In this document: positions 36,601-49,752 of the stretch, piece by piece
How positions within the stretch are numbered: position 1 is the first letter of the stretch
Layout of the letters: every line of letters begins with the position of its first letter
Origin: Pipra filicauda
Lineage: Eukaryota; Chordata; Aves; Passeriformes; Pipridae
Reading direction: 5' to 3'
Length of the DNA stretch: 64,000 nt
Assembly (NCBI RefSeq): GCF_003945595.2
Contig: NW_024104358.1
Coordinates: forward strand, 62,001 to 126,000
The notes under the pieces: model-generated
What the model saw: the letters and a program-made list of their open reading frames with translations, nothing else
Databases searched by the model: none
What the model was told of the DNA's origin: nothing
Position numbers and translations under genes: made by a program

Positions 36601-39600
36601 TGCACCCAGACCTGGAAGATCAGATGTGCTCTGAACTGTTACATGCCATTTCCATGAGCCTAGAAGCAGTGGTAACTGGGATGTCTCAGTCAAATCCAGT
36701 TTTGAACACTAAAGAGACAGACAGGGAGAGAAAATTGCACCATGGCAGAGTTGTCCCTAAGCAATCACAAACTACTCATGTCACAATACCTCCCATAAAG
36801 CAATATACTATATCTCAGAGGTTATTGCATCTACTGTTGCCATGAAAGTCCCTGAGATACATACATGTATTGTTGTACTTCTTCAGTTAACTTGCTCAGG
36901 GTGAAGATACACAGTGTTGTCACCTATGCATATTGACAGCTCAGTGTTAATGGAAATTACACTTTTTGTGACAAAATAGTGAAATATAAATGTATTTGAG
37001 TTATCCAGATTCTTTCATCTCACTGTCTTGAACCTTTGGGATGCCCAGGGGCATGTCTTCAGATTTGTTTAAGCTGAGAGAGTTTCCTAACCTTTTCTGT
37101 ATTAGCTCAACTCTAGAGCCAGAGGCAGACTATCCCAAAGCTGTCCCATTTCTATTGCTAGAAAGGACCAGCAGCCATCTACCAGGAGGGTATTTCCAGA
37201 GTACGGCATGCGCAGTCCGTGCTTCCTGCACATGGGGCAGTGGGAGCCAGCAGTGGGGAAGGTATGTCTGGAAACCAGGAGGGGTGCCTATATGGCACAA
37301 CACAGCACTGAGCAGACAGCCAAACAAGCTCCCACTCTTATAAACTTAAACAAATACCAGCAGCGGATAGCTTCAGAGAGAAATCTCTTATTCTTTTGAA
37401 ATAAATCCTACCAACTTGTTTTAATTGTAAAGAAATAATCAGAGGGAATGAGTTTGAGAGAGTTAGTCTATTAATCATTTATTGTGTTATTTTTATATGG
37501 TATTGTGCTGCTGCTATGATATGTTAAATATTGCAGCTTGATGTGTGGTCCCCAGGCCCAAGGAGTCCTATAAATTAGATGGATTTTTCTAAAGTTCTCT
37601 CAGTGAGAAAAGTTCCAGAAAAAGTGAGAATAGCTCCATATTGTTCTATCTCCTTAGATGCAAAATAACCCCAGTTGACTGCGTATTATCCTAACTACAC
37701 AATATTCTCATGGGAATTGTATCCACAAGAATCCTTTCTTTTTTATGGGCTTTTGAACAGGAGAACTAAATGGCTATTGCGAGGTACAGCATCCAAATAA
37801 AAGGAAATTTTCTCAGGCCATTGTAAGGAGCTTTTAAGCCAGAGTAAAAATTAACTTTGTCTTTCCCAGAATGAAATGTAGGAAAGGCAACCAATGTTCC
37901 TGGCCTCAGCCTTCATTATTAATGAGCTGGAGTCAATGTCAGACTCTTTTTCCTATGAAACATATAAGGGGATAATTCTTCATTCACCCAATGGGTCAGT
38001 AAGAGTGCTCCAAACTTGTGTGCACTCCAGAGTGCATTTGATCTGTGAGGTCTGAGGGACCCCAAACCCTGCCACGGCTCTTAGAAAGACCACAGAAGTC
38101 TGACCAGCTGTAAGTCACCATCTCCAGCCAAAGTCACAAAAGATCATGTTTCCTTCTATCCAGGGACCAATTTTGGCCCAATAAAGCCCTTCTTCTTGCA
38201 AAATTATTATGGCCCTGTCCTGGCAGCAGCAAATGCAGCTGTACACCTGCTACAGCTGCTGCTGGATTGGGATGAAAAATAGGGTTGTCATTTGCTGAGA
38301 AACGGAGCTCTCCTCGTGCCTTTTTCTCTTTAGCTTTTATCCAGAACAATATGAGGTCCAACGTATTAACAAATCAAAGTTGACTGCACTCAGCACCTCT
38401 TAGGAAAGCCCCTAGTTACAGGAAACACCCTTGGAAAGGATATCAGAATTACCAAATGTGGTATGAACTGGTAACACTGGAATTTGCAAAAAGATTAACA
38501 AAAATCAGTTTCCATATTTGAAAATAAACCTAGTCCGAACTCTGTGAAAGAAAAGGTACATGGAACTCTACATAAAATTTTCAGGGTTTTCTGCTCTATA
38601 AATCAGTACTATCTGTTTTCTTAAGAAAACTAAAATAAAATGTGGGCTTGCAGTCCTTATACCAACTTTTGCTTCACACGGTCTGAAGGACCAGAGTTTG
38701 AAAGTGTGTAATGAAGTATAGTTTTCTGCAGTAAATTACCAGTATTGAAAATACTGTGAGAAATAGCCACTACAAATAATATCACAGGGAGAGGACATTT
38801 CCAATGGCTTTTTCTTTGGTAAACCTCTCAGCTGATATACACTGAAAGTTTTGCCTGAAAATGGGCCAGTAGAGACTGCAAGATTTTGATTGCTTTTTAT
38901 TAATTCTACAAAGAAAATATTAATATGATCCAACTTCCATTGAAATCAATAGGAAACTCCTATTTGAGGAACAGGCTTATTGTAGCCAAAGAGTAAATTC
39001 TAAATTTCATCAGTACAATCATTCTTTCAGGATCTTCAGCCAGTCTGATTCAATGTAAACTCAAAGTTTGGCTATTATCCTCTACAGAAGTGTGTCAAGT
39101 TTGTATTAAAGTTTCAAGATGACCATAGTGACTTTTTAGCTAAGGTCACAAAGTGTCTTTCAGTCACTTGAACCCAGCCAGTGATGCTTGTTAAAATCTG
39201 GAATGGAGAACCCCAGCTGCACAGTGCCTCCTCATTGTTCCTCAGAAAATATGTTTTAAAAAAGCAACTAAACAAACAAAAAGCAAAGAACCAGCCAGAT
39301 TTATATGAAGGCATGATCCTGACTGGAGGGTTGCTACACCACCAAACTAAACTGATATCCTGCCTTGTGTATACGGCAGAAGCTGTGGCACTCGCGTTCC
39401 CCTGCCTGGTCTTTGGGCCGGCAGGATACTTGCCAGCTCCATCAAGATGCTGCACAGCCCCATCAGTCATGGCATTCCCACTAATGTTTCCTGCCTCTCC
39501 ACAGGGCTTAATGCACTACACACAAGGCAGATGCCCAGGCTGCCTGGGTTTTGGCAGTAAGCAGGGCTTGACGTACATTTTAACTTAAAGCATGTCTCCT

Positions 39601-41525
39601 GGGGCAAGGCAGAACATATGGCTTTCCAAGACGAGTTACATCTATCAACTCAGACAATGGGTAGAGCAAGCTCAGGTCTAGCTGCAGTAATTAGGCTGCA
39701 GGGCCAAGCCCATGTAGGTGTGAGGATTAAGGCTGTCTGAGCTTCTGCTTGCATGTGAGTGTTGTCTTACTAGGTCAGCTAAAAGAAGGGACCGTTGGAA
39801 AGCTGGCTACCTGCTTAGGTCTGCTTAGGTGTCTTGAGGTGGCTCTATTTGATGCTGGATGGTGAAAGAAAAGTTACTAACCACCTAGAGTCAGAGTTGT
39901 CAAAGACTTACTCATTTCAGTCCTCCTTCCTCTGCCGCTCATGTGCTCCTTACATCTGGAGGTGAATAAGGAATGAAACGTAATTTTTAACCTATGCTAG
40001 AAATACACCTCTCCTCTCATGTAGAAGGTTGGGGACATAGTCTTCTTTTATTAGTGTCCTTTGGAAGCTAGAGGCTTCACCTACAGCAGGAAAAATAAGC
40101 AATGACAGAGAACACTCTGGATACCGCAAATCTGCCGTTGCTGCTGTTACATTGCTGAAACTGTCCTCAGCATGGGTACAAGTTGGGACAAGTGACATTT
40201 TCCCAAGCCATTCCCAGGCACAGTTCAGAGAGATCAAAAATCAGGACCCACCCTGATCAGGACCCTGTTTGCATACAGCCTTCCTGTTTTGAAGACTAAG
40301 AAGGGTCAGTGGCATGGACAAAACCCCTTTGTGCCACCGGCATCAGAGAGCAGTGCCAGACCTGTTGAATTACTGTTATTGATGTAGCCACCACAACCCT
40401 GTGAAGTACAAGAGTTATGTTTGTAACTGTATTATTGTGTAGGAGGAAAATGAGGTTGGAAAATGGAGGTCTTCATTCAAATAGTTGCCAACAATGCCAA
40501 AGTGTTTACCTTTGACATTGCAGTTGCAGTAGCATCCCAAGTCAAAAGAGAAAACCAAAAGTCAAAAGACCTCTCCTCTCCAGCTCCCCCTAGATTCCAG
40601 CCTTCGTGCAGTCAAGGGAGAGAAACCTGCGATAGTGCTGTCGGAACATGGCTATAACTGCCTTGGGCAAGATGAAACAGGAGGTCTGCAATAAATCGAA
40701 AGAAACCTGAACTCCAACATTTTAAGACCTTCTTTCTTCACCTTTGGCACTCAATGTACAGTGCCAACCACCCAAGACCTTGAATTTTCAGAGCAGCCCC
40801 ACATCTGCAGGTTTTATTGACTTCAGCTGGCTTTGTGAAAATCAGACTTCAATGCCTTATGTGGAATTCCTGGAAAATAATGAAGAAAATAGCAGCAGCT
40901 ACTTTCAAAAACTTCAGGGGATACTTCTCTGCAGCCTCCCACAGGAACTTTATGACAGAACCAGAGGTAACAACTACTCCTCCTAGATCACAGCCAATTA
41001 CCTTAACCAAAAGACTTTTCCACTTCTTTATGCTTCATACGTGACATGGGCCTGCTTCATTCTCTATCCATCACAGATTCATTGGAAGAATCAGTAGTCC
41101 TGTGGAAAAATGGAGTAAATTGAAATAAATAGAATGCCACATCCTGTGGCACTAAAAGTCAGACAGTGAAAGGTCTGTAGGCAATGTGTCAGCTTTGTCA
41201 AGACTGGAGGAAAAGCAATGTTTAGGTTATATTTAATTAACATGGACTAATTCAGGTCAAGACTATATGTCCTACATCCACACCAAAAAAATGGGATGAT
41301 TTTAAGTCCAGCTTGCTTATTTCATGTTGACTACCTTTCTAGCCTGGGCTAGGCTCCGATTCCCTGAAAAGTACGTGATGAACAACTCTCTGCCTCTTGG
41401 TGCATGAGCCAGTTTCAATTTAATGCGAATAAAAATTTGCAGTGTTATAATACAGTATTAGTACTGCTTCAGCAAAGCATGCTTGTCAGTTCTCCAGCTG
41501 TACTCATATTGATGTACATGTTGAT
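33621..41525. other. Unique non-coding DNA
   Basis: Minor repeats include a 13-bp direct repeat (ttatctaaaaata at 33,661 and 33,680) and a GT-rich tract at 33,891-33,930. A possible relic at 38,930-38,985 is listed separately. Open frames up to 138 codons (36,218-36,634) are overlapped by several others on both strands and are unrecognised. Sequence around 40,383-40,460 ('accacaaccctgtgaagtac', later 'aggaggaaaatgaggttgg') weakly resembles MIR. Confidence 0.5.
38930..38985. mobile_element. Relic of a 'ccattgaaatcaatagg' amniote element (tentative)
   Basis: The words 'cttccattgaaatcaatagg' and 'aactcctattt' recall the core of small palindromic elements of turtle and archosaur genomes that repeat 'cccattgaagtcaatggga' in both orientations. 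The second arm is strongly decayed. Confidence 0.35.
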
Positions 41526-41588
41526 GGAAATGGAGATATTAATGTTAGAGACAAGGAAATGGAGGTATTAATGTTAGAGACAAGGAAA
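41526..41588. repeat. Tandem duplication, 29-bp period, about 2.2 copies
   Basis: Copies at 41,526-41,554 and 41,555-41,583 differ at one position (gagata versus gaggta). A partial third copy (ggaaa) follows. Units begin ggaaatggag and end ttagagacaa. The unit may vary in copy number between individuals. Confidence 0.95.
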
Positions 41589-44500
41589 AAGGAAAAACAG
41601 TTGCAAAGTAAAGTAAACAGGGATTATGAATTAGCTTTGACCTCAGTTTCACCTAGAGAAAAAAAATTATGCCTGTGCAGTCGTTAGAATTACTACAGTG
41701 ATGGAAGACCAGTGTCACCAAAAGGCTCTGTTAAAAACACATCATTGCCCCCAGGTAAGGACATCTTCTCCACAACATTGTACTGGAAATAAAATCTGAG
41801 TTGGTCCACTCAACAGCTTAAACTGCCTGTAATTCAATGTATGGGGGTTAGTCAGCATGGTCCTGTCAGTGGCCTTGGGGTCAGTTCTGTTCACAGAACA
41901 TTTTCTCCACAGCACTCCCTTTTTTTGAGAGGGACACCTGGTTGAGAACCCCTGAACAGTGGTGTTCCTGCCACTGCTGTGCCCAGCCGGGCCCTCAGTG
42001 CCCATGCTGGTGAGAAGGGACCGAGTTATAACAACATGATTCAGAAAGGATCTCAAACATGGCTTCTGGGCCCTGTGGCTGACTAGTTTGAGCCAGACTT
42101 CATCAGCGAATGACTACCCTGATGTACCAACCAGAGCTGCATGGCCCTGGAGAGAGCCCTGTCCCACACAGTCTCAGGCCCCAGAAACCCAGCACCTGCC
42201 CCCCAGCAGCTGACATGTTGCCATACCAATACTGAGGCAGGAGTTAAACAGTTCAGAGGAGCTGGACTTTCCAGCTCCTGGAAAGAGAGCTCCTGGAGAC
42301 ACTGTGCTGAGATGTCACCCCTGGCCAAACCTGCATGATGTCTTGCCATCCCTTTCTGTGCCAAGAGCACACAGGAGTGAGGGCTTTGACTTCCTCTTTA
42401 AAAATAAACAGAGGTTAAAAGCATTTTACTTTACCAAATTACCTCCATACTGGAACTGGGATCTTAGCCGGATTCCAGGATCTCTTTCCCAAAAATGCAC
42501 ACGCAGTTGAGGACCTAAGTGTCATCTGTGCTTACGTGCACAATGCTAGAGATACACATATTTGCATGTGTGCAAATGGCCTGCTGAGTGTGTACAACAA
42601 GTACCTGGGAACCAAACTCTTTATACCAGAAGTTTTTTCATTAAACATGACTTCAGCTTCTCTGCAGTGTAGACAAAACAACCCTCCAGGTCAGGACTCC
42701 TCTGGGGCACCACACCTTTTACTTTAGCATCCTAGGTAGGTAGGAGTTTGAAATATTTCCTAACACAAGCACAAGAAGCATCATCATCTTTCAAGATCAC
42801 ACTTAGTTTCCTATCATATTTTGCGTGAACAATTGGAAAAATTTGGAAGAAATGCTATTTCAGATTGATTTGTCAACCACCCAAAGTTCAAAGCTCTAGT
42901 TATCTCTTGTATTAAAATGTTCTGTTGTTCCCTAAGGAAGAATTTTTCATTTCTGATAGGGCTTTTGTCAAATAAAAATTGCCAGTGAGGGTAAGCCTTT
43001 GAAAAATTATGTATTATTCATTAATTATTTTCTCTCATAACCTCTCTAAAGAAAATCAAAGGGTGAAAAACTGCTATGAAACATCAACTTTGCTCTCTCT
43101 ACTGGAAGTAAAAATGTTGTTATACAGCACATTTTCCTTACTACACTAAACCAGTCCTTATCTTGGAGAAAATTAAATCGCTCATGGAAGATAGTGGGTC
43201 TCAAAACTATATTGTTTCAAAAGTATTTTCCCTGTTTATCTAATTAAAGGATCATGTGTATAGTAATTCCTACCCCACGATTCACATTTAGTTTTAAAAT
43301 AATTTGCCATTTACAGATGTTTTCACTAGATTGAAAATTAAAAACCCACATTTTATGTAATTCCAGAAATAAACAATAGAGTCACATATATCTCCCGGGT
43401 TTAGTTCAGCAGGCCTGCCCTAGATCCTTGTGCCTCGGAAAGTGATATGTTTTCAATGATGAAGGGTTAAAAGAGGATACCAAACTATCTTCTGGAAATC
43501 ATTAACTTACAAAGCCCCAAGAAGATAAAAGTTTCCATTTTCTAAAATGTAAATCTAAAACATATTCATTAGTATTGCAAAACAAACATGCAAATCTTCA
43601 CCACTTGAAAAGCTCAGCTAAATATGTACAAGGGCAATACCGAAAAATACATCTGGTCCTCGGTTAGAAAACTTGCCTTTTTGGTTTTATCTAAAGAGCT
43701 TGTCTGTCTTCCATGGTTGGCTCCTTGGATTATTGCAATTCATAATAAGCCTTTTAGCTAAGGATGAAATAAACAAAGATAAAGTCTACGTCCTAGTTTT
43801 AAATGGTCCAGATGGGATGACTTTTCCATATGTTTAGCACACCAAATGTTTATTAATCATTGCTAGCAGAACTCAGAAAATTGCAACAGCTTATTAAAGA
43901 GGGAAGGGGATAAAATTTACAGTTTGTATGATTTTTGCCCACCTTCTTAATACTCCACTAACATGGGTTGTCATTGTACTAACTCAGGTTCTGTGTGTGT
44001 GAGCAAACATGTGCGTGTGTGTGTGCAGTCGCTGCTACAAGGCAGGGAATTTCGGTTAACTGATCAAGAGAAGGTTTTGTGCCCTAATTTGGATACAATA
44101 TCAGTCATGAGGAATGTGTTACATCATAACAATGACAGTGTGGGTAAAACTGGCAGTACTTGACTCGTTCCTCATCAGAGTGATTTACTTAGTGTCTGGC
44201 AATCTGTTTTTCACATGATGTTTGTTTCCCATAAACAGTTTCAACATGGGAGAGTATGGTGTCAAGATAACACTCATATCATCAGTCATTGCAGAATATC
44301 TACGTGGGCTGCCAAGAAAATGAGACTCTTTTATCTCTAGCTCCTCTAAGTGCTCGTGTTTTAGTGATTGTTTCTCATAAGGTGCTTGATTGTTTTCTGA
44401 AACCTGACCATCAGCAGCTCCATTATGCTGTCACCTCAACCTAAGTGAGTTGAAGTCTGTCAAGGAAACAGGGCTGCCAGGAGGAACAGGGGTAAGGCTG

Positions 44501-45204
44501 CAGAGAGAGTGTCTTCCAGAGACACTGGGGAAACGGTGCTTAGAAAGTAGCACAACAATAGGAAGGCTGCAAGCTAAACCACAGGCAAACACTGAAGAAT
44601 TTGTGAGAGGTGCATTGCACCATGCTGTTTTTCTGTGACCTTTCAAATCAAAAGGGTTTTGGTATTAGTCAGATAGGATGTGAAATTTTCCATCGCATTA
44701 TGTATTCCTTGTGCTTAAAAACATTCTACGTTTGTAAGAAGCAGGATGAACAACTTCAAATAGGAAGTAGGTAGCCAGCAACTGAATCTCAAGGCATTTT
44801 GATGGAACACAGCCACGACTTTAAACACAAACAACAGAAAATAAGAACAGAATTCTCTTATTTTAATGACATAACTCACCATTTTATTAGAGATAATTTA
44901 CAGAAGCTTTGAGGTAGATTTATCTCATCCAAACAGAACTGACTTATAGCTAAATATAGAAGATGCAATGCGCATTTCTGATTTGAAAGAAAGATATTTT
45001 GAGTCCAGCATGTGGCTGCTAAAAAACTCTACCAAAAGCAGAGATGTGTCAGTAGTCTCCACACCTGATGAACACATATTTGTTCATGACAGTTAGGCTG
45101 CCCAAGTCTCTGACTTAACAAAGGAACTGGTGACTAAAAAGGAGACTTCAGTGCTTCTGAAAACATTACCCCTTGCAGACTGCACAGCCCCAGTGCCTCA
45201 GGGC
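41589..45204. other. Unique non-coding DNA
   Basis: A GT-rich tract at 43,991-44,026 is simple sequence. A GC-richer patch at 42,100-42,320 has overlapping spurious frames and a small hairpin (gagctgga/tccagctc, 42,259-42,277 region). No gene is supported. Confidence 0.5.
43991..44026. repeat. Interrupted (GT)n microsatellite
   Basis: Two GT runs are separated by gagcaaacat. The tract lies inside a meaningless 66-codon frame. Confidence 0.8.
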
Positions 45205-45255
45205 AGGAGATGCTCTGAGTCACCTCACATCCCTTCCAGCCCTTTTTCCCTACAA
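45205..45255 (+). mobile_element. Possible CR1 3' end
   Basis: The order 'gagtcacctcacatccctt', 'ccagccc', then 'ctacaacgctgtgag' resembles the closing boxes of CR1 ('gacctcaggaggtcccttccagccctacaattctgtga'). The terminal octamer repeat is absent, and the resemblance covers only about 45 bp. Confidence 0.35.
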
Positions 45256-46149
45256 CGCTGTGAGTTCCTCTGGACTTCTCTGGAGCAGTGATGGAGTTTG
45301 GCCGGCATGTCATTTATAAGAAAGAGGAAGCCTTTAAAGCATCCAGTCATGTCCTGGCACCTGCAGGAGCTTTGGCTGGATAAGAACCTCTGAGTGGATC
45401 TTAATCTTGGCAAAGGAAAAAGTAAAACTTTGAACAAAATCAGTGCAACTCTGGTAAGAAACCTCAACCCCATATGCCAGATGAAACAGAAAGTGCTCAG
45501 GACGGCCTATTCAGAAGTGTCTGCTCAGGCTCGAGGAAACCAGCAGCTGCAGTTGTCCAAAAGAGAAGCTTTTTGGCTTGGCTTCTGATTAATTTCTATA
45601 ACCTCTATTTCTGGGGCTTAGAAATATCTTGGCATCTTCTGGCCCCTCAATGTCCAAGAAGAACAAGACTTAATTTCCTATCCCAAAACAGAGAATTGCT
45701 GATGCAAAAGTCAAGAAAAAATTACTATCATCTCTGGCACTGAAGCCAGGGATGAAATTCCTGTCAGCAATCTACAGTGTGGCCCAGATCAAGGTTTCCT
45801 CCAAGCTACTATGAAACTATTGTGTATAAATTATTACATATAAAAACTACAGTCAGCTTGCAAAGCCCAGGGCCCTTTGTCATGCAGAGCTAATCCATAC
45901 TGGCCCTAAACAGATCAGCCCTCTGGTGTGTGTCCCCAGCTGAGATGCTGTAACCAAAGGCAGTTCCATGAAGGGTGCGAGCAGAGGAGCCTGAAAGCTC
46001 CTACAGAGGCCTGGCAGCTGCAGGTGACCGTGCCTGGTGGCAGTGCTTGGTCACTCTGTGCACAGGCCTGCCACCTTTGCTAGTCACTTCCCAGTTTCCA
46101 TCTCCTGGAACAGAGCTGGCCTGGGATGCAAAGGCAGCACTCCTTGCTG

Positions 46150-46400
46150 CTCCCACAGGCCTTCTCCTCCACTTTCACATCACTTCTCACTCTACGCTGT
46201 CCTCACCCACCTTCTCTCTCATTCATTTCAGGAGTTGTTCCACATCCACTTGCATTCCAGTTGCTCCTCCCCACATCATTCCCAAAAGCTTTGGATCTCT
46301 ACCTTCCTCTCTCCACCCCATCACTTTCCAACCCAGCTCTCACACCAGCGCCTTCATCTACTGTCCTCGTTCCTGTCCAAGAGGCTCATTGTTGTTCCAC
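46150..46400. other. Pyrimidine-rich tract open in three frames
   Basis: The plus strand is dominated by C and T, so the purine-containing stop codons TAA, TAG and TGA are scarce. All three plus frames are open (parts of 177-, 154- and 94-codon frames). The Ser/Pro/Leu/His-rich translations are the expected product of such composition. I do not call a gene. Confidence 0.7.
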
Positions 46401-49400
46401 ATGGTGTTAGGGGCTGGTTGTTTTCCATCTTTCTCTTCCATATTACCTCAGTGCCAGCAGTGGGAAGAACAAAAGCCCAAGAGAGACACTCCACGTTTTA
46501 AACTCTGAATATTACAGTAGCCCCTGGAGATAAGAGAAGTAATTGCTTGGAAAGTCCTACACCATCCAGGAATGGAATATGCCTAATACTTAATTCACAT
46601 AGCGAAACTATCCTAGTTTGAAATTTCATTATAATCTACAAAGCCAAGTGCAACAACATTTGCAAAGAAGCCAAGTTTCAAGTGAAATTGGACCAATTTA
46701 CCATCTGGGGTTGAAAACTTCATTCTTTCTGCTAAGTTTTGGTCTGTATCATGGGATTCATTGGGAGCCAAAACAGAAGGTAAACTCATAGGATAGAGAC
46801 CCTCCTCAGTTGAAATGTAATAAAAATTTGCCTGTTCTTATGTAGATTATCTACAGCTCGATGTCTCTCTTCCTTTTCAGGAAGTTTTTTGCAGGTGAAG
46901 ACAGTATAGGCAAAATGTATTAATTCTTATGTATGTTATGAGGGACTCAATCATAGGATGCAGTAAATTGGCCACTGAATAACATATGTGCACACAATTT
47001 GCATTAATAAAAGCAAAATGTTACAAGGGAACAGAATACCCAATCATTTGGGGATTTTGTCATTCCTTCCTGTGATTCTCTATAACAGCATGTTACAATT
47101 ATTTGTCAAGACCTCCTAATTTTTCCCAGAGACAAAACCTCTGAACCTCAGGCTAGTCTTGGCATTGCAGGCAGTCCAGAGACCCAACAAGACTTTGTAC
47201 ATGGTTACTTCCTTATAATTTCACCTGGATGCCAGTGGAGAACCCACTGCTGCTCTGCAGTGAGCTGTGACAAACAAAAACTTCAGAGGAGCTGCAGAGC
47301 CAACTTCCCCTCCCCTCACTGATCCTAAACTGAAATAGCTGTTTCAAGTGAAAGATGGAGAATTATCTCCAGCTGTTTCTGGTGAACAGCTATCTCAAAG
47401 TAGTGATTTCGTAAGGTCCATTTCCAGTCTCTCTTATGTAGTATTACTAGCACTGTCAGCCTGAGTGCTTAAAAATCCTCTCCAGTGAGGGTTCCCCAAA
47501 TTCACAATATAAAAGCCCTGCACTGTTCATTCCTTTTATGTGCCTGTTGATTTACAGCACTGCAAGTGTGGTACTTTCTGTTCATATTCCCAAGCTTTTC
47601 TCCACATGCAGGGGCTGGGATGAGCCCTGTACCACAGGACTCCAGAAGAACAGAGGCCCAGATGTTGGGACTGTAGCAGAGGAGTTGTTGACACGAGTCT
47701 CATCTCTGCTGTTCCTCAGTTCCTGATACAAGTCAGGCACTTCCACTAATGTGATACTCCCTGTCCCTGATGTAATTCATTTTATTGTAAAAAGAGCTCC
47801 CTGGCTATCACAAATCTTACATTTGTTCAGAAGACCTTCTGCTTTCTCAGGTTCTGTGTGTGTGTCTCTTCTTCCTAAACCCAGCTAAGGTACTAATATT
47901 TCCATTACCTGGGCTGTGTCCCTTCTGATGGCCACTTTAATGGCAATGCTCTGACCACATATCTGAGTTTGGTACAGTGTGCTGTAGTTTTTGGCACTAC
48001 ACTGAAACAAAGTAGAAGGAGGAAAAGGAGAGAGGTAGTGGTTTTGTTTTGGGGGATTTTTCAGTAGCTGTCTTGTCCACTTCCTTGGGTTTGTGACCAG
48101 TCCTCTAGACAAATAATTTCACAGTTACACCTTATTCCCTCCCCAGAAGACAGGTTACCCACCAGATTAAAGGCTGGTTGGCACAGGGAGCCTTCCTGAT
48201 GCCGTTTTGGAAAGCGGTACCTGAATCTAGTGGTTAAGGCATCCCCTTGGGCTTGGAGAGGCTCCCTGGCCCAAGACACTTTCAAGTGGATGATATGAGA
48301 AACAGCAAATCTGCCTTTTCATCCTGTGTTTGCAATGCTTCAAAGAACAAACATGTTCAGGTCGAGACTTGGGCTGCACAGAGAAACAAAACCAGCTCAG
48401 CTGACTTGAGCCATGCTATTTTACATGTGTTGAAGTGTTACTTTTTAATCAAGAGCTAGGACTTATTCCCACACTTGGAGTGATTTCACGTATCCAAACC
48501 ATACTCCTTCTGCCTCAGACTCACAACATAAAAAAATGTATCACTGAAACAGAAGAGTGACTAATACGGGGATGTAAGTAATTTGTGTGCAAATAGCATG
48601 CAAAGAGCAGGACTGAGACTGTCTGAAGCCAAGTGTTCCATAAGTCAAGTCATACGGAGTGGGAAGTGATAAAGGGTGTGACCCATGAGAGAAAAGTCTA
48701 AACTAATTAGGAGGATCTCCTGCTGAATGATATATGGGAGACTTGACATTTAAAAAAGGGGAATGATCTCTTTCAAGCATCACTACCGTGTGAGGGGTGC
48801 TCACAGCCTGTTTGCTCCAAATATGCTTTTTGAAATGCTCATACCAGATCAGTCCCTCTTTGATCATTTTTACAGAAACACCCTTCTGCTTTATATCAAA
48901 TTTGGAAATTGACAGCCTTGGCCTTCATTTCCTGGTATGAGTCTCCTGACACCAGACATCATCATGGCAACACCCCTTAATCTAAATGCTCCTGGGACTG
49001 TGACTAATGAAACAGAGAAGAGTAATAGATTTTTAGGCCAAATAAGTTATTAAGATTACCTACCCTGACCTCCTCTGTGCTGCATGCCACAGAGTCCCAA
49101 GTAGAGACTGAGTCCAGCACAAGAAGGTCTCTTTAAAAAGGAAATTGAGAAGTGAGCCTCTGTCAGAGAGCTGCTCCAGTGGCTGGCCACAGAGCCACTG
49201 GCAGTGCTCCATTCCCTCCAGCAGCACTCGGTGGGCAGGAGGAGGGAGTGGCTGCAAAGAGCAACAGCAAAGCATAAGCATAGCTGGATGACACACATGT
49301 GGATGCACACCAGGTTGGTTTGGATGCAGTTGTTATCAGACAACAACGCCTGCAGTGAAAGGTCAGAGGTTGAGCCTGCACAGGATAGATGTTTTCCAAA

Positions 49401-49711
49401 TGGCACATCCATGTCCTAAGTGCACCTTGGGTACTACAAGTCTGTGACCCTTGAAAAATACAGAGGGTGTTCAAAGTCCAGAGTTGTTGCACCAGGAATG
49501 GAGGTGGACAAGAAAAACCTATGCTCCTCCTCACTGAGGGGGGAAAAAAGACCGTTCCTTACTTGCATTAATCCAAGCCACAAGATGATATTTTCATTTG
49601 TTAATCTTCAGAAAGATTTTTAGGAGATAAATCTTAAAGAAAGAATACTAGTTACCTATGCCAGGGTGTCTCTCAGGACAAGGGTTGCTTGTGTCCCGAA
49701 AATATTACACA
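46401..49711. other. Unique non-coding DNA
   Basis: No gene is supported. Opposite-strand frames at 49,056-49,534 (118, 82 and 123 codons minus, 71 plus) overlap each other and are unrecognised. A tRNA-like SINE head at 48,225 is listed separately. Confidence 0.5.
48225..48290 (+). mobile_element. tRNA-derived SINE head, MIR-like (tentative)
   Basis: The segment 'atctagtggttaaggc' followed by 'ccttgggcttggagag' resembles the A-box part of MIR and related amniote SINEs ('tagtggttaagagca...gggc'). The B box is not convincing and the core was not found downstream. Confidence 0.4.
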
Positions 49712-49752
49712 GCTTCTAGAGAAATACTCATTGCTAGTATTTCTCTAGAAGC
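49712..49752. repeat. Perfect 17-bp inverted repeat (hairpin), 7-base loop
   Basis: The left arm gcttctagagaaatact (49,712-49,728) and right arm agtatttctctagaagc (49,736-49,752) are exact reverse complements around the loop cattgct. The arms are of mixed composition, and pairing stops abruptly outside them. A perfect stem this long is unexpected in diverged unique DNA, so it is either recent or maintained. At 41 nt it is shorter than a typical microRNA precursor. A small inverted duplication arising during repair is the simplest origin. Confidence 0.95.

Noticed and set aside
44911..44933. let-7-like word ttgaggtaga
   Set aside because: Only the first bases match. No pairing arm forms a precursor hairpin nearby.
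45975..46508. 177- and 154-codon frames overlapping in different phases
   Set aside because: All three plus frames are open through a pyrimidine-rich tract, so openness reflects composition. The Ser/Pro/His-rich products match nothing known.
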